Source: Nitrospirota bacterium (GTDB lineage Bacteria > Nitrospirota > Thermodesulfovibrionia > Thermodesulfovibrionales > SM23-35). Taken from it: 8,802 nt of DNA. The position numbers and the translations under genes are program-made. Of the stretch, positions 1-6,451 are shown piece by piece. The stretch covers positions 1 through 8,802 of the forward strand of contig JAGSYM010000056.1 in assembly GCA_018262395.1 (NCBI GenBank). Direction: 5' to 3'. Every line of letters starts with the position of its first letter. Position 1 is the first letter of the stretch. The notes beneath the pieces were generated by a model. It saw only the letters and a program-made list of their open reading frames with translations, was not told where the DNA came from and made no database searches.

Positions 1-545
1 ACCTTCCCCTCCGTGCTGATCCGGTCAAAACAGAAAGTGCATTTGGTAACCCTCGGCGTAATCGGCTTATCGTACTCATAAGCGGGAATGTCGAAAGGAC
101 AGGCAACCATACAGTACCGGCAACCGACACAGACATCAGGGTTGTAGATGACAGCCCCCTTCTCTGTCTTTCGAAATGCGTCGACAAAGCATGCTGACAA
201 ACAACCCGGGTTCTCGCAGTGCATGCACTGCTTTTTAACATAGACCGGCGTGCCATCGTCAGGTTTTTTGAAGCGGTTTACGACAGTAAAGGTTGCCGCA
301 TGAGTCCTCCGCACTGTTTGAAAAACCGTTTTGTCTTCAAAATTTTTTATTGGCTGGTTTGGGTTTTTATTCCATTCATTGCATCCCCATTCGCACCTCC
401 TGCATCCGATACAGAAGGTGGTATCAACAAGCACACCGTAACGGTCGGCGTGGATGTGAGCTTCTTCTGCAGAAACATCTCCCCTGCCTATCAGGGCAGT
501 GCCGGAAATACATGCCGCCCGTTTTAGAAATTCTCTCCTGTGCAT
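1..545 (-). CDS. hmcB: HmcB-like TAT-exported ferredoxin subunit (partial, C-terminus beyond window edge)
   Basis: Iron-sulfur electron-transfer subunit of the HmcB/HybA/DsrO class, expected on the periplasmic face of the membrane where it passes electrons between the multiheme cytochrome and a membrane quinone-interacting subunit. The 181 visible residues begin HRREFLKRA, a twin-arginine export signal. Cysteine groups follow: C45/C48/C51/C55, C107/C110/C115/C119, C139/C142/C145/C149, and the first half of a fourth group at C169/C172. This is the four-[4Fe-4S] arrangement of the family. The ATG at 545-543 has GAGGT six bases upstream and lies 17 bp after the small hmcD-like gene, so it is translated as part of the same operon. 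The gene runs off the left edge; roughly half of a typical protein is missing, including any C-terminal membrane anchor. The family is clear; assignment to HmcB rather than DsrO rests on the neighbouring 16-heme cytochrome and HmcF-type protein. Confidence 0.9.
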   Translation of the reverse strand, partial: MHRREFLKRAACISGTALIGRGDVSAEEAHIHADRYGVLVDTTFCIGCRRCEWGCNEWNKNPNQPIKNFEDKTVFQTVRRTHAATFTVVNRFKKPDDGTPVYVKKQCMHCENPGCLSACFVDAFRKTEKGAVIYNPDVCVGCRYCMVACPFDIPAYEYDKPITPRVTKCTFCFDRISTEGK

Positions 546-562
546 TCCCTTACCTCAGCCCC

Positions 563-679
563 TTAAAATTTCCTCTTTGTACCAAGGAACCGGTAAAATG
601 CGATAAAGATAAAAATAAATCCCACCGCTATCATGTATTCATACCCTTTCCCTGTTAAAATCTGCTCAAAGATGTACAT
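563..679 (-). CDS. hmcD: HmcD-like small single-pass membrane subunit
   Basis: A 38-residue peptide beginning MYIFEQILTGKGYEYM, with one hydrophobic segment (about residues 16-32, IAVGFIFIFIAFY) followed by a basic tail (GTKRKF). The Hmc operon of Desulfovibrio carries an equally tiny membrane subunit, HmcD, so position and shape suggest the same role as a small stabilising subunit of the membrane complex. The ATG at 679-677 has a perfect AGGAGG at 690-685, five bases upstream, and lies one base after the stop codon of the 16-heme cytochrome, which argues strongly for translation. A longer reading of the same frame into the cytochrome gene is a shadow and should be ignored. Function is inferred from context; a peptide this short gives little independent homology signal. 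Confidence 0.75.
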   Translation of the reverse strand: MYIFEQILTGKGYEYMIAVGFIFIFIAFYRFLGTKRKF

Positions 680-680
680 G

Positions 681-2276
681 TCAACCTCCTGACTGGTTCT
701 GCACAGGATCAGTTGAAGAGAGTATCCCGGCAGGGACTTCAGCCTTTTCCTCATGGCAGTCCTTACACCCGGTCTGTTTGAGCTGCATTCTCTCATGACA
801 TCCCAGGCACTGCCGGTGATATGCCGCAAGCAGTCTCGGCCTGTTGAGATTCTGCACGTCGAATGAAAGAGCATGACAATTACGGCAGTAAGGAGGCTTG
901 TGCTTCCGTGCCTCTGCTTCAGGGAGGCTCTGGTGATGGCAGCCACGGCATATGGTATTGATATTCTGATGGAAGCCTGTTGCCATTCTGTCTTCATTCG
1001 ATATCCCGATCAGCTTCCGGACAATCTTCCGGTGAGGGAAGGTCGCCGGCTGATACTGTTTCTCAAGAACCTTGATGGTAACCTTTTCGGGCACTGAGTC
1101 TTCAGTCATGCCGGAGAGGGAAATCTTCTCTGCAACTCCGGAATTCTTGACATCCCCGCGATGGCAGACAACACAGACCGCAGTTTTCGGCCCCTTTGTC
1201 TGAACATCCATATCATGCAGATGATGATGGCATCCTGCACAGTCTTTCTTCTTCTTCCCGGCAGTGTGACATCCTGCACATGCAGGCCCTGCAAATACGT
1301 CATGATATGCACCCGTTGTGGTGACCCATTTTCCGTCCGCAGTTCCTGTGAGCGAATGACACCTCTTGCAGGCATTGAGGGTCTCATGATGACATTCCCT
1401 GCAGGTCAGTGAACTCTTTTGGTGAGATTTGTGATCGAATGAAACTCCCTTCATCATTCCCCCTTCCACAAGAATGAGGGGCTTTTGGGGCTGATCCCGA
1501 TCAGGACGCGGGACATTCAGCAATTCTCTGACGGTCCTGTATTTTCCGTTATGGCACTCTGCACACTCCAGAGGACCCGCTTTCATATGCTGTTGGGAAT
1601 AGGACAGATGACAGTTCACGCAAAGAGCGTGGGATACGCTTCGCATCGTGAGCCGCTTCCTTTTCGTCACTTCGATCTCAGATTTCAGGAAAGGCCCCCG
1701 CTTCGCATCAAGATCATGGCAGTAAAAACAGGATTGTTCGGTTCCTGCTTCGTAGACGAGTTCTTTGTCGTCCTTATCATACGTGTGATGACAGGGATCG
1801 CATTTCTTTGCGAATTTGGCCACATGTTTTTCATGATAGAAAAAATCAAAAACAACAACAGGGACGGTCACATCAAGCTGTGCACGTTTCCTGTCATGAC
1901 ATTCACCGCATGTGACCGGACCATATTTTTTCCCTTCCTTGATCCGTTTGGTATGACACGAGATGCATTCTTTCACGGTATCTTCATCATCGGCTTTGAC
2001 CGCAAAAGGATAGCGGAAGATGAGGTTTTTGTCAGCATCAGCGGGATGACATGCACCGCAACCCTCTTTTTTCAGCTCCCTCTCATGCAAACCATGATCA
2101 AATATCACATGCGGCCGCTTAAGCACGCCAAAGATTTCTGTGTGGCCGATGACCAGTTTGTTCCTGTGCTGCACTTTCAAATTCTCCCCATCTGCGGATA
2201 ACAGGTTCGACTGTTTCAGAAAACAAAGTCCCAGGATAATTCCTGCAAAGATAAGTATGATAAAAAACCGTCTCAA
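681..2276 (-). CDS. hmcA: HmcA-like 16-heme cytochrome c
   Basis: High-molecular-weight periplasmic cytochrome that collects or distributes electrons, in Desulfovibrio commonly to and from type I cytochrome c3 and hydrogenase, and connects with the Hmc membrane complex. The 531-residue product has an N-terminal signal sequence (RR then a hydrophobic stretch, about residues 5-20) and, counted by eye, exactly sixteen CxxCH heme c motifs from about residue 73 to near the C-terminus: CGACH, CISCH, CGECH, CDPCH, CFYCH, CVNCH, CAECH, CRECH, CKRCH, CAGCH twice, CVVCH, CRGCH, CRNCH, CLGCH and CKDCH. Sixteen hemes in about 530 residues matches HmcA (about 545 residues in D. vulgaris). Many extra histidines fit bis-His ligation. 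The start is a TTG at 2276-2274: it keeps the signal peptide, has GAGG seven bases upstream, follows the hmcF stop by two bases, and no ATG lies in the N-terminal region. Confidence 0.93.
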   Translation of the reverse strand: MRRFFIILIFAGIILGLCFLKQSNLLSADGENLKVQHRNKLVIGHTEIFGVLKRPHVIFDHGLHERELKKEGCGACHPADADKNLIFRYPFAVKADDEDTVKECISCHTKRIKEGKKYGPVTCGECHDRKRAQLDVTVPVVVFDFFYHEKHVAKFAKKCDPCHHTYDKDDKELVYEAGTEQSCFYCHDLDAKRGPFLKSEIEVTKRKRLTMRSVSHALCVNCHLSYSQQHMKAGPLECAECHNGKYRTVRELLNVPRPDRDQPQKPLILVEGGMMKGVSFDHKSHQKSSLTCRECHHETLNACKRCHSLTGTADGKWVTTTGAYHDVFAGPACAGCHTAGKKKKDCAGCHHHLHDMDVQTKGPKTAVCVVCHRGDVKNSGVAEKISLSGMTEDSVPEKVTIKVLEKQYQPATFPHRKIVRKLIGISNEDRMATGFHQNINTICRGCHHQSLPEAEARKHKPPYCRNCHALSFDVQNLNRPRLLAAYHRQCLGCHERMQLKQTGCKDCHEEKAEVPAGILSSTDPVQNQSGG

Positions 2277-2278
2277 GG

Positions 2279-3631
2279 TTACGCCTCTGCTCCCCCGGGT
2301 TTCGCGGGCTGCAGATCCTCGGGAATCTCCATCGTTTTGACAAGAAGTTCACTGATAAACATGACATGCATGTCAAGCTTGTAGTATGCGATCAGCTCTT
2401 CGATCGTCTTATGACAGCTGTGGCATGGCGTGATCACAATCTTTGCTCCGGTGGCATGTAATTGTTCAATCTTTGCCCTCCCCCCTTCCATTCTGATAAA
2501 CTTCCAGGGCGGCCCGTAGTTTATGACGCCGGAACCGGCTGTACAGCAATAGTTATGCTCAAGTCTCGGTGTAACGTCCCTGAAATCCTCGCAGGCAGCC
2601 TTTACCACTGATCGCAGCATTCCTCCCAATCCTCTGTTCCTCACAATACTGCATGGATCCTGCACTGTAACAGGCTCTTTGAGTTTGTTTGCGATCTTTA
2701 TCCGGCCGTCCCGGACGAATTCATGAAACAACTGTGTAGGCTGAACATACGTAATAGGTGGTTCTTTCCACCCTAATGACCGTGAACCGTCATACACGGC
2801 AGCCCTGAATGAGTGACCGCACTCACTCGTCACAATCTTCCTCACCTTCAACTTGAAGCCCGCATTAAAATGCATCCGTTCCACCATCCCCATGGTCTCG
2901 TTGTCGCCCAGATGCATAGCCTGGTTGGTACTGTCCCATCCGTCAAATGACGGCATTGTCCAGTCAGCCCGCGCGACATTCATGATCTTGGCGATATTGG
3001 ACAGAAGGTTTGTCTTGAATTTTGCTTCGAGGCTGTGAGGAGCGTACATCAGTTCAGCGCCTTCCTTATCAAGCGGTATACGGGCATTTTTAATATCCAT
3101 CCGCAGTTCTTCCTCAACGAACTGTACAGTATCCACCCAGTCGTCCTGCCCAACCCATGCCTGTGAATAGGTGAACATGTGGCTGTAGCCCTGGTCCTGA
3201 AGGTAGAGGGGGGCAACTTTCAGAAGCCCGCAGATGCGACGGACGAGTATCATCATGTATCCGATGTCAATGCCAAACGGACAGTACATACTGCATCTCC
3301 TGCAGATATTGCATTCAGTAAATCCGATCCGGGCATACGTTTTCACTGTCTCGGCATCGACCTTTCCTTTTTTCTTCATCATGTCCCATATCGTCTGCCT
3401 GACCTTGGCAACCGGCGCATAACTGGGGTCCCTGTCATACGATACGTAAAAATGGCATGCCTCATTGCAAAGTCCGCAGTGAATACAGGTCTCTACATAT
3501 GCCTTTAACCGCGCGGCAGCTTCTTTTCCGAGCACGTAATTAATGGTCCCTGTGATCTTCTCGGGAGTAAGGTTTTTTATTGTCTTATCAAACCCCGGAT
3601 CAGCAACCGTCTTTCTCTCCATTTTGATCAT
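2279..3631 (-). CDS. hmcF: HmcF/TmcB-like CCG-domain iron-sulfur protein (HdrD-like)
   Basis: Cytoplasmic iron-sulfur subunit related to HdrD and DsrK, thought to exchange electrons with a cytosolic thiol/disulfide or other partner at the inner face of the membrane complex. The 450-residue protein carries two ferredoxin motifs near the N-terminus (C49/C52/C55/C59 and C107/C110/C113/C117, the second followed by PFGID). The C-terminal half has CCG-type cysteines: C271, C327, the pair C362-C363 in HNYCCTAGSG, and C403/C406 in TPCHSCHKT. Such domains bind a non-cubane or special [4Fe-4S] centre in HdrB/DsrK relatives. No signal peptide or membrane segment is visible. The ATG at 3631 has AGGGG eight bases upstream; a second in-frame ATG at 3622 lacks one. 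It sits 11 bp after the cytochrome b gene and two bases before hmcA. TmcB and HmcF are homologous; HmcF is preferred because of the adjacent HmcA. Confidence 0.9.
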   Translation of the reverse strand: MIKMERKTVADPGFDKTIKNLTPEKITGTINYVLGKEAAARLKAYVETCIHCGLCNEACHFYVSYDRDPSYAPVAKVRQTIWDMMKKKGKVDAETVKTYARIGFTECNICRRCSMYCPFGIDIGYMMILVRRICGLLKVAPLYLQDQGYSHMFTYSQAWVGQDDWVDTVQFVEEELRMDIKNARIPLDKEGAELMYAPHSLEAKFKTNLLSNIAKIMNVARADWTMPSFDGWDSTNQAMHLGDNETMGMVERMHFNAGFKLKVRKIVTSECGHSFRAAVYDGSRSLGWKEPPITYVQPTQLFHEFVRDGRIKIANKLKEPVTVQDPCSIVRNRGLGGMLRSVVKAACEDFRDVTPRLEHNYCCTAGSGVINYGPPWKFIRMEGGRAKIEQLHATGAKIVITPCHSCHKTIEELIAYYKLDMHVMFISELLVKTMEIPEDLQPAKPGGAEA

Positions 3632-3642
3632 TTCTGCATCCC

Positions 3643-4320
3643 CTAATAATCCTTTGAATGCCGGAATACACCGAATTCCGAACCGGTATGCGCCCGTGTC
3701 AGCCAGAATGACAGCATATGGCTTAGTCTCGTAAACGGAATTGCAATGAGCATGATCTCTCCAAGAAGCATGTGGAGTATCAGCATCAACCGATAGGGAA
3801 CAACGAGCTGATGGAAAGCGAGAAACCCGGTAATAAATGGCGCCGCAGCTATGGCAAGGATGACATAATCTGATGCAAAGGTAACAAAGCGCACCTCAGG
3901 TGCAAAAATCCTTCGCACGATAAAAAATACACAACACAGAATAACGATAACGGTTATTATGTCAGCGGCCGTTTCGGGCAATGACCACCATTTTATACCC
4001 CATGCCTCATGCCAGAGGACGATATGCGGGTAGAGGAAAACAGGGGTGAATAAAAGCCCTGTATGAAATGTGAAGGCAAAAAACGTCATCCACGGATGCA
4101 GTCTCATGTTTCTGCTCCCGAATGGAATAAGCCAGTGAATAAAGGAACGGAAGGCGTACTTCAGGCTAAGGTATGGATAAACCACTTTATCTTTCTTTGC
4201 AAGCATAATCAGTGAAATGACCCGGTAAACGCTTCCGCAGATAAAGACAAGAAAAGCGATCCAAACCATTGGTCCTTTAAGAAAGTTATAGACCTCGATG
4301 CTTGTCAAAAAATCATACAT
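3643..4320 (-). CDS. hmcE: HmcE/TmcC-like membrane cytochrome b (NarI family)
   Basis: Integral membrane subunit of the NarI-like heme b family, expected to carry electrons across the membrane or exchange them with menaquinone, and to anchor the cytoplasmic HmcF-type protein. The 225-residue protein has about five hydrophobic segments (near residues 17-38, 78-100, 120-137, 150-170 and 178-200). Candidate heme ligands within or beside them include H75, H86 (FHTGLLF), H170 (FHQLV), H183 (LHMLLGE) and H201 (LSHML). Length agrees with HmcE, about 226 residues. The ATG at 4320 has AAGGA eight bases upstream (4333-4329). It is the first gene after a 166-bp gap that holds a strong candidate promoter, and the next gene begins 11 bp after its TAG stop. 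It could equally be called TmcC or DsrM-like; sequence alone does not separate these well. Confidence 0.85.
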   Translation of the reverse strand: MYDFLTSIEVYNFLKGPMVWIAFLVFICGSVYRVISLIMLAKKDKVVYPYLSLKYAFRSFIHWLIPFGSRNMRLHPWMTFFAFTFHTGLLFTPVFLYPHIVLWHEAWGIKWWSLPETAADIITVIVILCCVFFIVRRIFAPEVRFVTFASDYVILAIAAAPFITGFLAFHQLVVPYRLMLILHMLLGEIMLIAIPFTRLSHMLSFWLTRAHTGSEFGVFRHSKDY

Positions 4321-4359
4321 ATCGTCTATCCTTCATCATTTATGAACTGAATGGCAGAT

Positions 4360-4390
4360 ATTATATTTGAGCGGATTTGAATTCTGTCAA
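4360..4390 (-). promoter_or_regulatory. Candidate sigma-70 promoter for hmcE-F-A-D-B
   Basis: On the minus strand a perfect TTGACA (4390-4385) is followed after 19 bp by a perfect TATAAT (4365-4360). Transcription would begin near 4353, giving a leader of about 33 nt that contains the AAGGA ribosome site of hmcE. The spacer is two bases longer than the ideal 17, which is usual for promoters that depend on a regulator. The -35 box lies inside the inverted repeat at 4378-4402. It is inferred from consensus match only. Confidence 0.55.
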
Positions 4391-4402
4391 AGACAGAATT
4401 CA
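4378..4402. promoter_or_regulatory. Perfect 11-bp inverted repeat, candidate operator
   Basis: The arms TGAATTCTGTC and GACAGAATTCA are perfect inverted copies separated by AAA. The symmetry centre is at 4390 and the repeat overlaps the candidate -35 box for hmcE. There is no T-run on either side, so a rho-independent terminator is unlikely. A dimeric regulator binding site fits best; a hairpin in a read-through tmcD-hmcE transcript is the alternative. Confidence 0.5.
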
Positions 4403-4403
4403 C

Positions 4404-4431
4404 CTCGGAGGCACGAATTTTTCGGGCCGAG
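4404..4431. repeat. Nested inverted repeat next to the candidate operator
   Basis: Outer arms CTCGG (4404-4408) and CCGAG (4427-4431) enclose inner arms CGAA (4414-4417) and TTCG (4421-4424) around a TTT loop. It lies one base from the 25-bp inverted repeat and 55 bp after the tmcD-like stop codon. It could be an RNA hairpin at the end of the tmcD-like message, but lacks the following U-run of a classical terminator. The short arms make chance occurrence possible. Confidence 0.25.
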
Positions 4432-4486
4432 AATGAGAGAAAAAACTGTATCTGCCGACATACATACAATATATAAATAAAGATGG

Positions 4487-5746
4487 CTATATGTCATTTA
4501 TAGCAATCACCTTTCGGTAATACTTTCCGTCCTGAATGCATCGTATCAATACCTTCTCCCCGTCAGCACTAATGGCAGGATTCCAGAGGTATTCATAAGA
4601 GCTCTTCCCAGGTCTCCCATCGACAACAAGCAGATGGTTTCCCTGTCTTTGGGCCTTTACCAAAACCCTTTCACTGTCAGGGCTGAACACCGGGTCCCAG
4701 ATCATATCAAAATGAGTGTCCCAGGGGCTGCCGTCAACCGCTATGGTATACCTGTCATCTTCTTTCACGATCGCTGCCACCTTTCGGCTGTCAGGGCTGA
4801 ACACAGGAGCTAAAACTGCATGGCTAAAAGTTCTTCCCCACGGCATTCCGTCAATGGCAATTGTCCATTTTCCGAATTCTGTCGCTACAACAGCAGCAAT
4901 CCTCTGCATATCAGGACTGAACCGGTGTTCCCACAGTTGCGTAAACTTCCTGTCCCAGACAGGCTCTCCATTCATCGATAGTGTCCATCCACCGGCAATT
5001 TTGACCGGTGCAAAAACATCGTGGGAGCCTGGCCTGAACAATGGCTCCCATATATGGGAAAAAGTCCGGTCCCAGGGAATCCCGTCAACAGCTATGGTAT
5101 ACGTAAGCCTGTCAAGGTTTACTCCGGCGGCTACCTTTTTACTGTCAGAACTGAATGCAACACCCCATATGCTGAGAAAATTTCTCTCCCATGCTTTTCC
5201 ATCAACAGCGACGGTGATTACTCCTTCTGCAAGGGTGAAGATATCAAGTGTGGCTACCCTTTTAATCTTCACGAGCGATGCGGTTCTCCTGCCATCCGGG
5301 CTGACCAGGACATCCCTTGCTTCAGGGAATTTCGTATCCCAGATACTTCCGTTGAGAACTATCCCGAATTCGTTGTCTTTTTTTATATTTGCAGCTATGC
5401 TTTTTCCGTCAGGACCAAAGGTAAGGTTCCATATATAATCATAAGATCCCTCCCATGGATGCTCATCAACCACCATGGTCCATTCGTAATCTCGCAGAGC
5501 CGGACAAACAAGCCGGTTATCCGGACTGAACCTGAGCGACCAGGCGCGTTCAAATGTTTCTGACCAGGGCTTGCCATTCACGCAGGGAGTAACCTGCTTG
5601 TTTGCTTTCTCAATGATCGCCGCAATCTGCTCACCGTCATTCGTTACGGTGTATTCATGAACGATCGGGAATCTTGTCCGCCATTCGTCAGTATCGGCAA
5701 TACGCTTTTCTCCGGTTGCCCAGTCCCAGTCCACCATATTTTTCAT
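4487..5746 (-). CDS. tmcD: TmcD-like tryptophan-rich repeat (beta-propeller-like) protein
   Basis: A 419-residue protein built of about ten tandem units with a period close to 39 residues. Each has the form W-(D/E/G)-x-x-F, an aromatic or hydrophobic stretch, then FSPD or a variant. The unit tryptophans are W22, W61, W98, W136, W186, W225, W264, W303 and W342; the last unit has G380 in that place. The unit starting at W136 carries about 12 extra residues. Such repeats suggest a beta-propeller of the WD40/TolB kind. The Tmc complex of Desulfovibrio includes a tryptophan-rich protein, TmcD, of similar size, and the following genes are its TmcC and TmcB relatives. No signal peptide or membrane segment is seen, so it is probably cytoplasmic. 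No good ribosome site precedes the ATG at 5746 or the alternative at 5737, so the start is uncertain. Its biochemical role is not known to me; a scaffold or regulatory role is inference. Confidence 0.75.
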   Translation of the reverse strand: MKNMVDWDWATGEKRIADTDEWRTRFPIVHEYTVTNDGEQIAAIIEKANKQVTPCVNGKPWSETFERAWSLRFSPDNRLVCPALRDYEWTMVVDEHPWEGSYDYIWNLTFGPDGKSIAANIKKDNEFGIVLNGSIWDTKFPEARDVLVSPDGRRTASLVKIKRVATLDIFTLAEGVITVAVDGKAWERNFLSIWGVAFSSDSKKVAAGVNLDRLTYTIAVDGIPWDRTFSHIWEPLFRPGSHDVFAPVKIAGGWTLSMNGEPVWDRKFTQLWEHRFSPDMQRIAAVVATEFGKWTIAIDGMPWGRTFSHAVLAPVFSPDSRKVAAIVKEDDRYTIAVDGSPWDTHFDMIWDPVFSPDSERVLVKAQRQGNHLLVVDGRPGKSSYEYLWNPAISADGEKVLIRCIQDGKYYRKVIAINDI

Positions 5747-5749
5747 TTG

Positions 5750-5765
5750 ATAATCATATGATCAT
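5750..5765. promoter_or_regulatory. Near-perfect 16-bp dyad upstream of the tmcD-like gene
   Basis: The sequence ATAATCAT followed directly by ATGATCAT forms a dyad with one mismatched pair; the central ATCATATGAT is a perfect palindrome. It lies only 4 bp upstream of the ATG at 5746, where a ribosome binding site would be expected but is not seen. A regulator site or a structure masking the start is possible. The AT-rich composition makes chance palindromes fairly likely. Confidence 0.3.
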
Positions 5766-5802
5766 AAAAAATTATCAGTGTCTGTTTAAAAATTGATGTC
5801 AT

Positions 5803-5898
5803 GTCATCCTCCGGCTTGCTTGCCCGCCGTTCTTTTGGAGGGACCGGGGGATCCATTAAGCAGTAAGAACAATGGATTACGGCCTTCGCGGGAATGAC
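5803..5898. repeat. Palindromic miniature repeat element (GTCAT...ATGAC)
   Basis: A roughly 96-bp element with ends GTCAT (5803-5807) and ATGAC (5894-5898), GC-rich subterminal segments (CCTCCGGC and GCGGGA), and an inner pair ATCCATT (5851-5857) / AATGGAT (5871-5877) around a 13-nt loop. The right end read on the minus strand begins GTCATTCCCGCGAAGGC, a form I recognise from dispersed palindromic repeats common in intergenic regions of many proteobacterial and related genomes. The left arm has diverged. Only one copy is in this window, so dispersal across the genome cannot be shown here. Confidence 0.5.
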
Positions 5899-6010
5899 GA
5901 CTCTTTAGTAACATTGCAGTTGATACTTAGTCCTCATTATCCACAAATGTACTTATCCTCACAATACCACGCTATTGCATCCATTCCAACCATCTTCCTG
6001 AGAAGAATTC

Positions 6011-6379
6011 CTAATAAGGATGGGTACCGAAAATGACCTCTTTCTTAAACTTTGTTTCGATCTTCTTTTTGATATCCTCGAGATCAATCGGACACTTTGC
6101 AGTCTGGGTTGCCTTCATTACACACGTACCCATATGTATTGCATCGAAGTCCCTATCATACAGCTTTCCCATGTCCATCATCAACTGAACTTTTGGCATC
6201 AGTACCCCGGGGCAACCGCCACAATCGTCCATGCCGATGACCTCGACCTCATAATCCTTCCAGCGTTCATACTCACCTGCCCGCTCTGCAATTCCTTTAA
6301 AACACTTCAGACATCCTCCGACACAGCTAATACCCTTGATATTCTTGCATGCCAATATTGCTATCCGTTTCTTCTCCAT
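6011..6379 (-). CDS. CGGC-domain cysteine-rich protein
   Basis: A 122-residue cytoplasmic protein starting MEKKRIAILACKNIK and containing the motif that names the CGGC family (DDCGGCPGV), plus further conserved cysteines in ILACKN, GISCVGGCLKC, GTCVMKA and AKCPIDL. The family is thought to bind a metal or iron-sulfur centre, but its reaction is not established. The start chosen is the ATG at 6379-6377, which has a perfect AGGAGG at 6390-6385 five bases upstream. An upstream in-frame ATG at 6406 would add nine residues (MSEYKKEDF) and has only a weak GGTGG, so it is less likely. It is the third gene of the DUF134-NifX-CGGC set, 72 bp after the NifX-like gene, and no promoter is evident in that gap. 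The context suggests a role in metal-cluster handling, which is inference. Confidence 0.85.
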   Translation of the reverse strand: MEKKRIAILACKNIKGISCVGGCLKCFKGIAERAGEYERWKDYEVEVIGMDDCGGCPGVLMPKVQLMMDMGKLYDRDFDAIHMGTCVMKATQTAKCPIDLEDIKKKIETKFKKEVIFGTHPY

Positions 6380-6451
6380 AAAATCCTCCTTTTTATATTC
6401 ACTCATAACCCCACCTTTCCTGACCTTATCTTAAGGGGAAGTGAGGAGGGG

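Larger units (their letters stand above)
5747..6010. other. Intergenic region between the CGGC-protein gene and the tmcD-like gene
   Basis: This 264-bp stretch has no convincing gene. It holds the palindromic element at 5803-5898 and the dyad at 5750-5765 beside the tmcD-like start. An 18-codon frame at 5993-5937 (minus) is visible but unsupported. No convincing promoter for the tmcD-like gene or terminator for the CGGC operon was found, although a GATAAT at 5776-5771 on the minus strand could serve as a -10 box without a recognisable -35. Confidence 0.6.

Noticed and set aside
563..997. A 144-codon minus-strand frame extending the hmcD-like peptide upstream.
   Set aside because: All of it before position 679 lies out of frame inside the 16-heme cytochrome gene; only the last 38 codons have their own strong ribosome site.
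1485..2201. A 238-codon plus-strand frame opposite the 16-heme cytochrome gene.
   Set aside because: It is antisense to a gene with sixteen heme motifs and has no recognisable domain; the open frame follows from the codon composition of the real gene.
4716..5438. A 240-codon plus-strand frame opposite the tmcD-like gene, itself repetitive.
   Set aside because: Its repeats (GIPSTAMV-like) are the antisense image of the tryptophan repeat units, and it has no independent support.
5937..5993. An 18-codon minus-strand frame (MVGMDAIAWYCEDKYICG) just after the CGGC-protein gene.
   Set aside because: It is very short, GGAAG abuts the first ATG so spacing is wrong, and I recognise no family. It might be a remnant of a lost gene, but nothing supports this beyond an open frame.
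6424..6436. A CCTTA/TAAGG hairpin between the NifX-like and CGGC genes.
   Set aside because: A 5-bp stem with a 3-base loop and no U-run is too weak to call a terminator or regulator.
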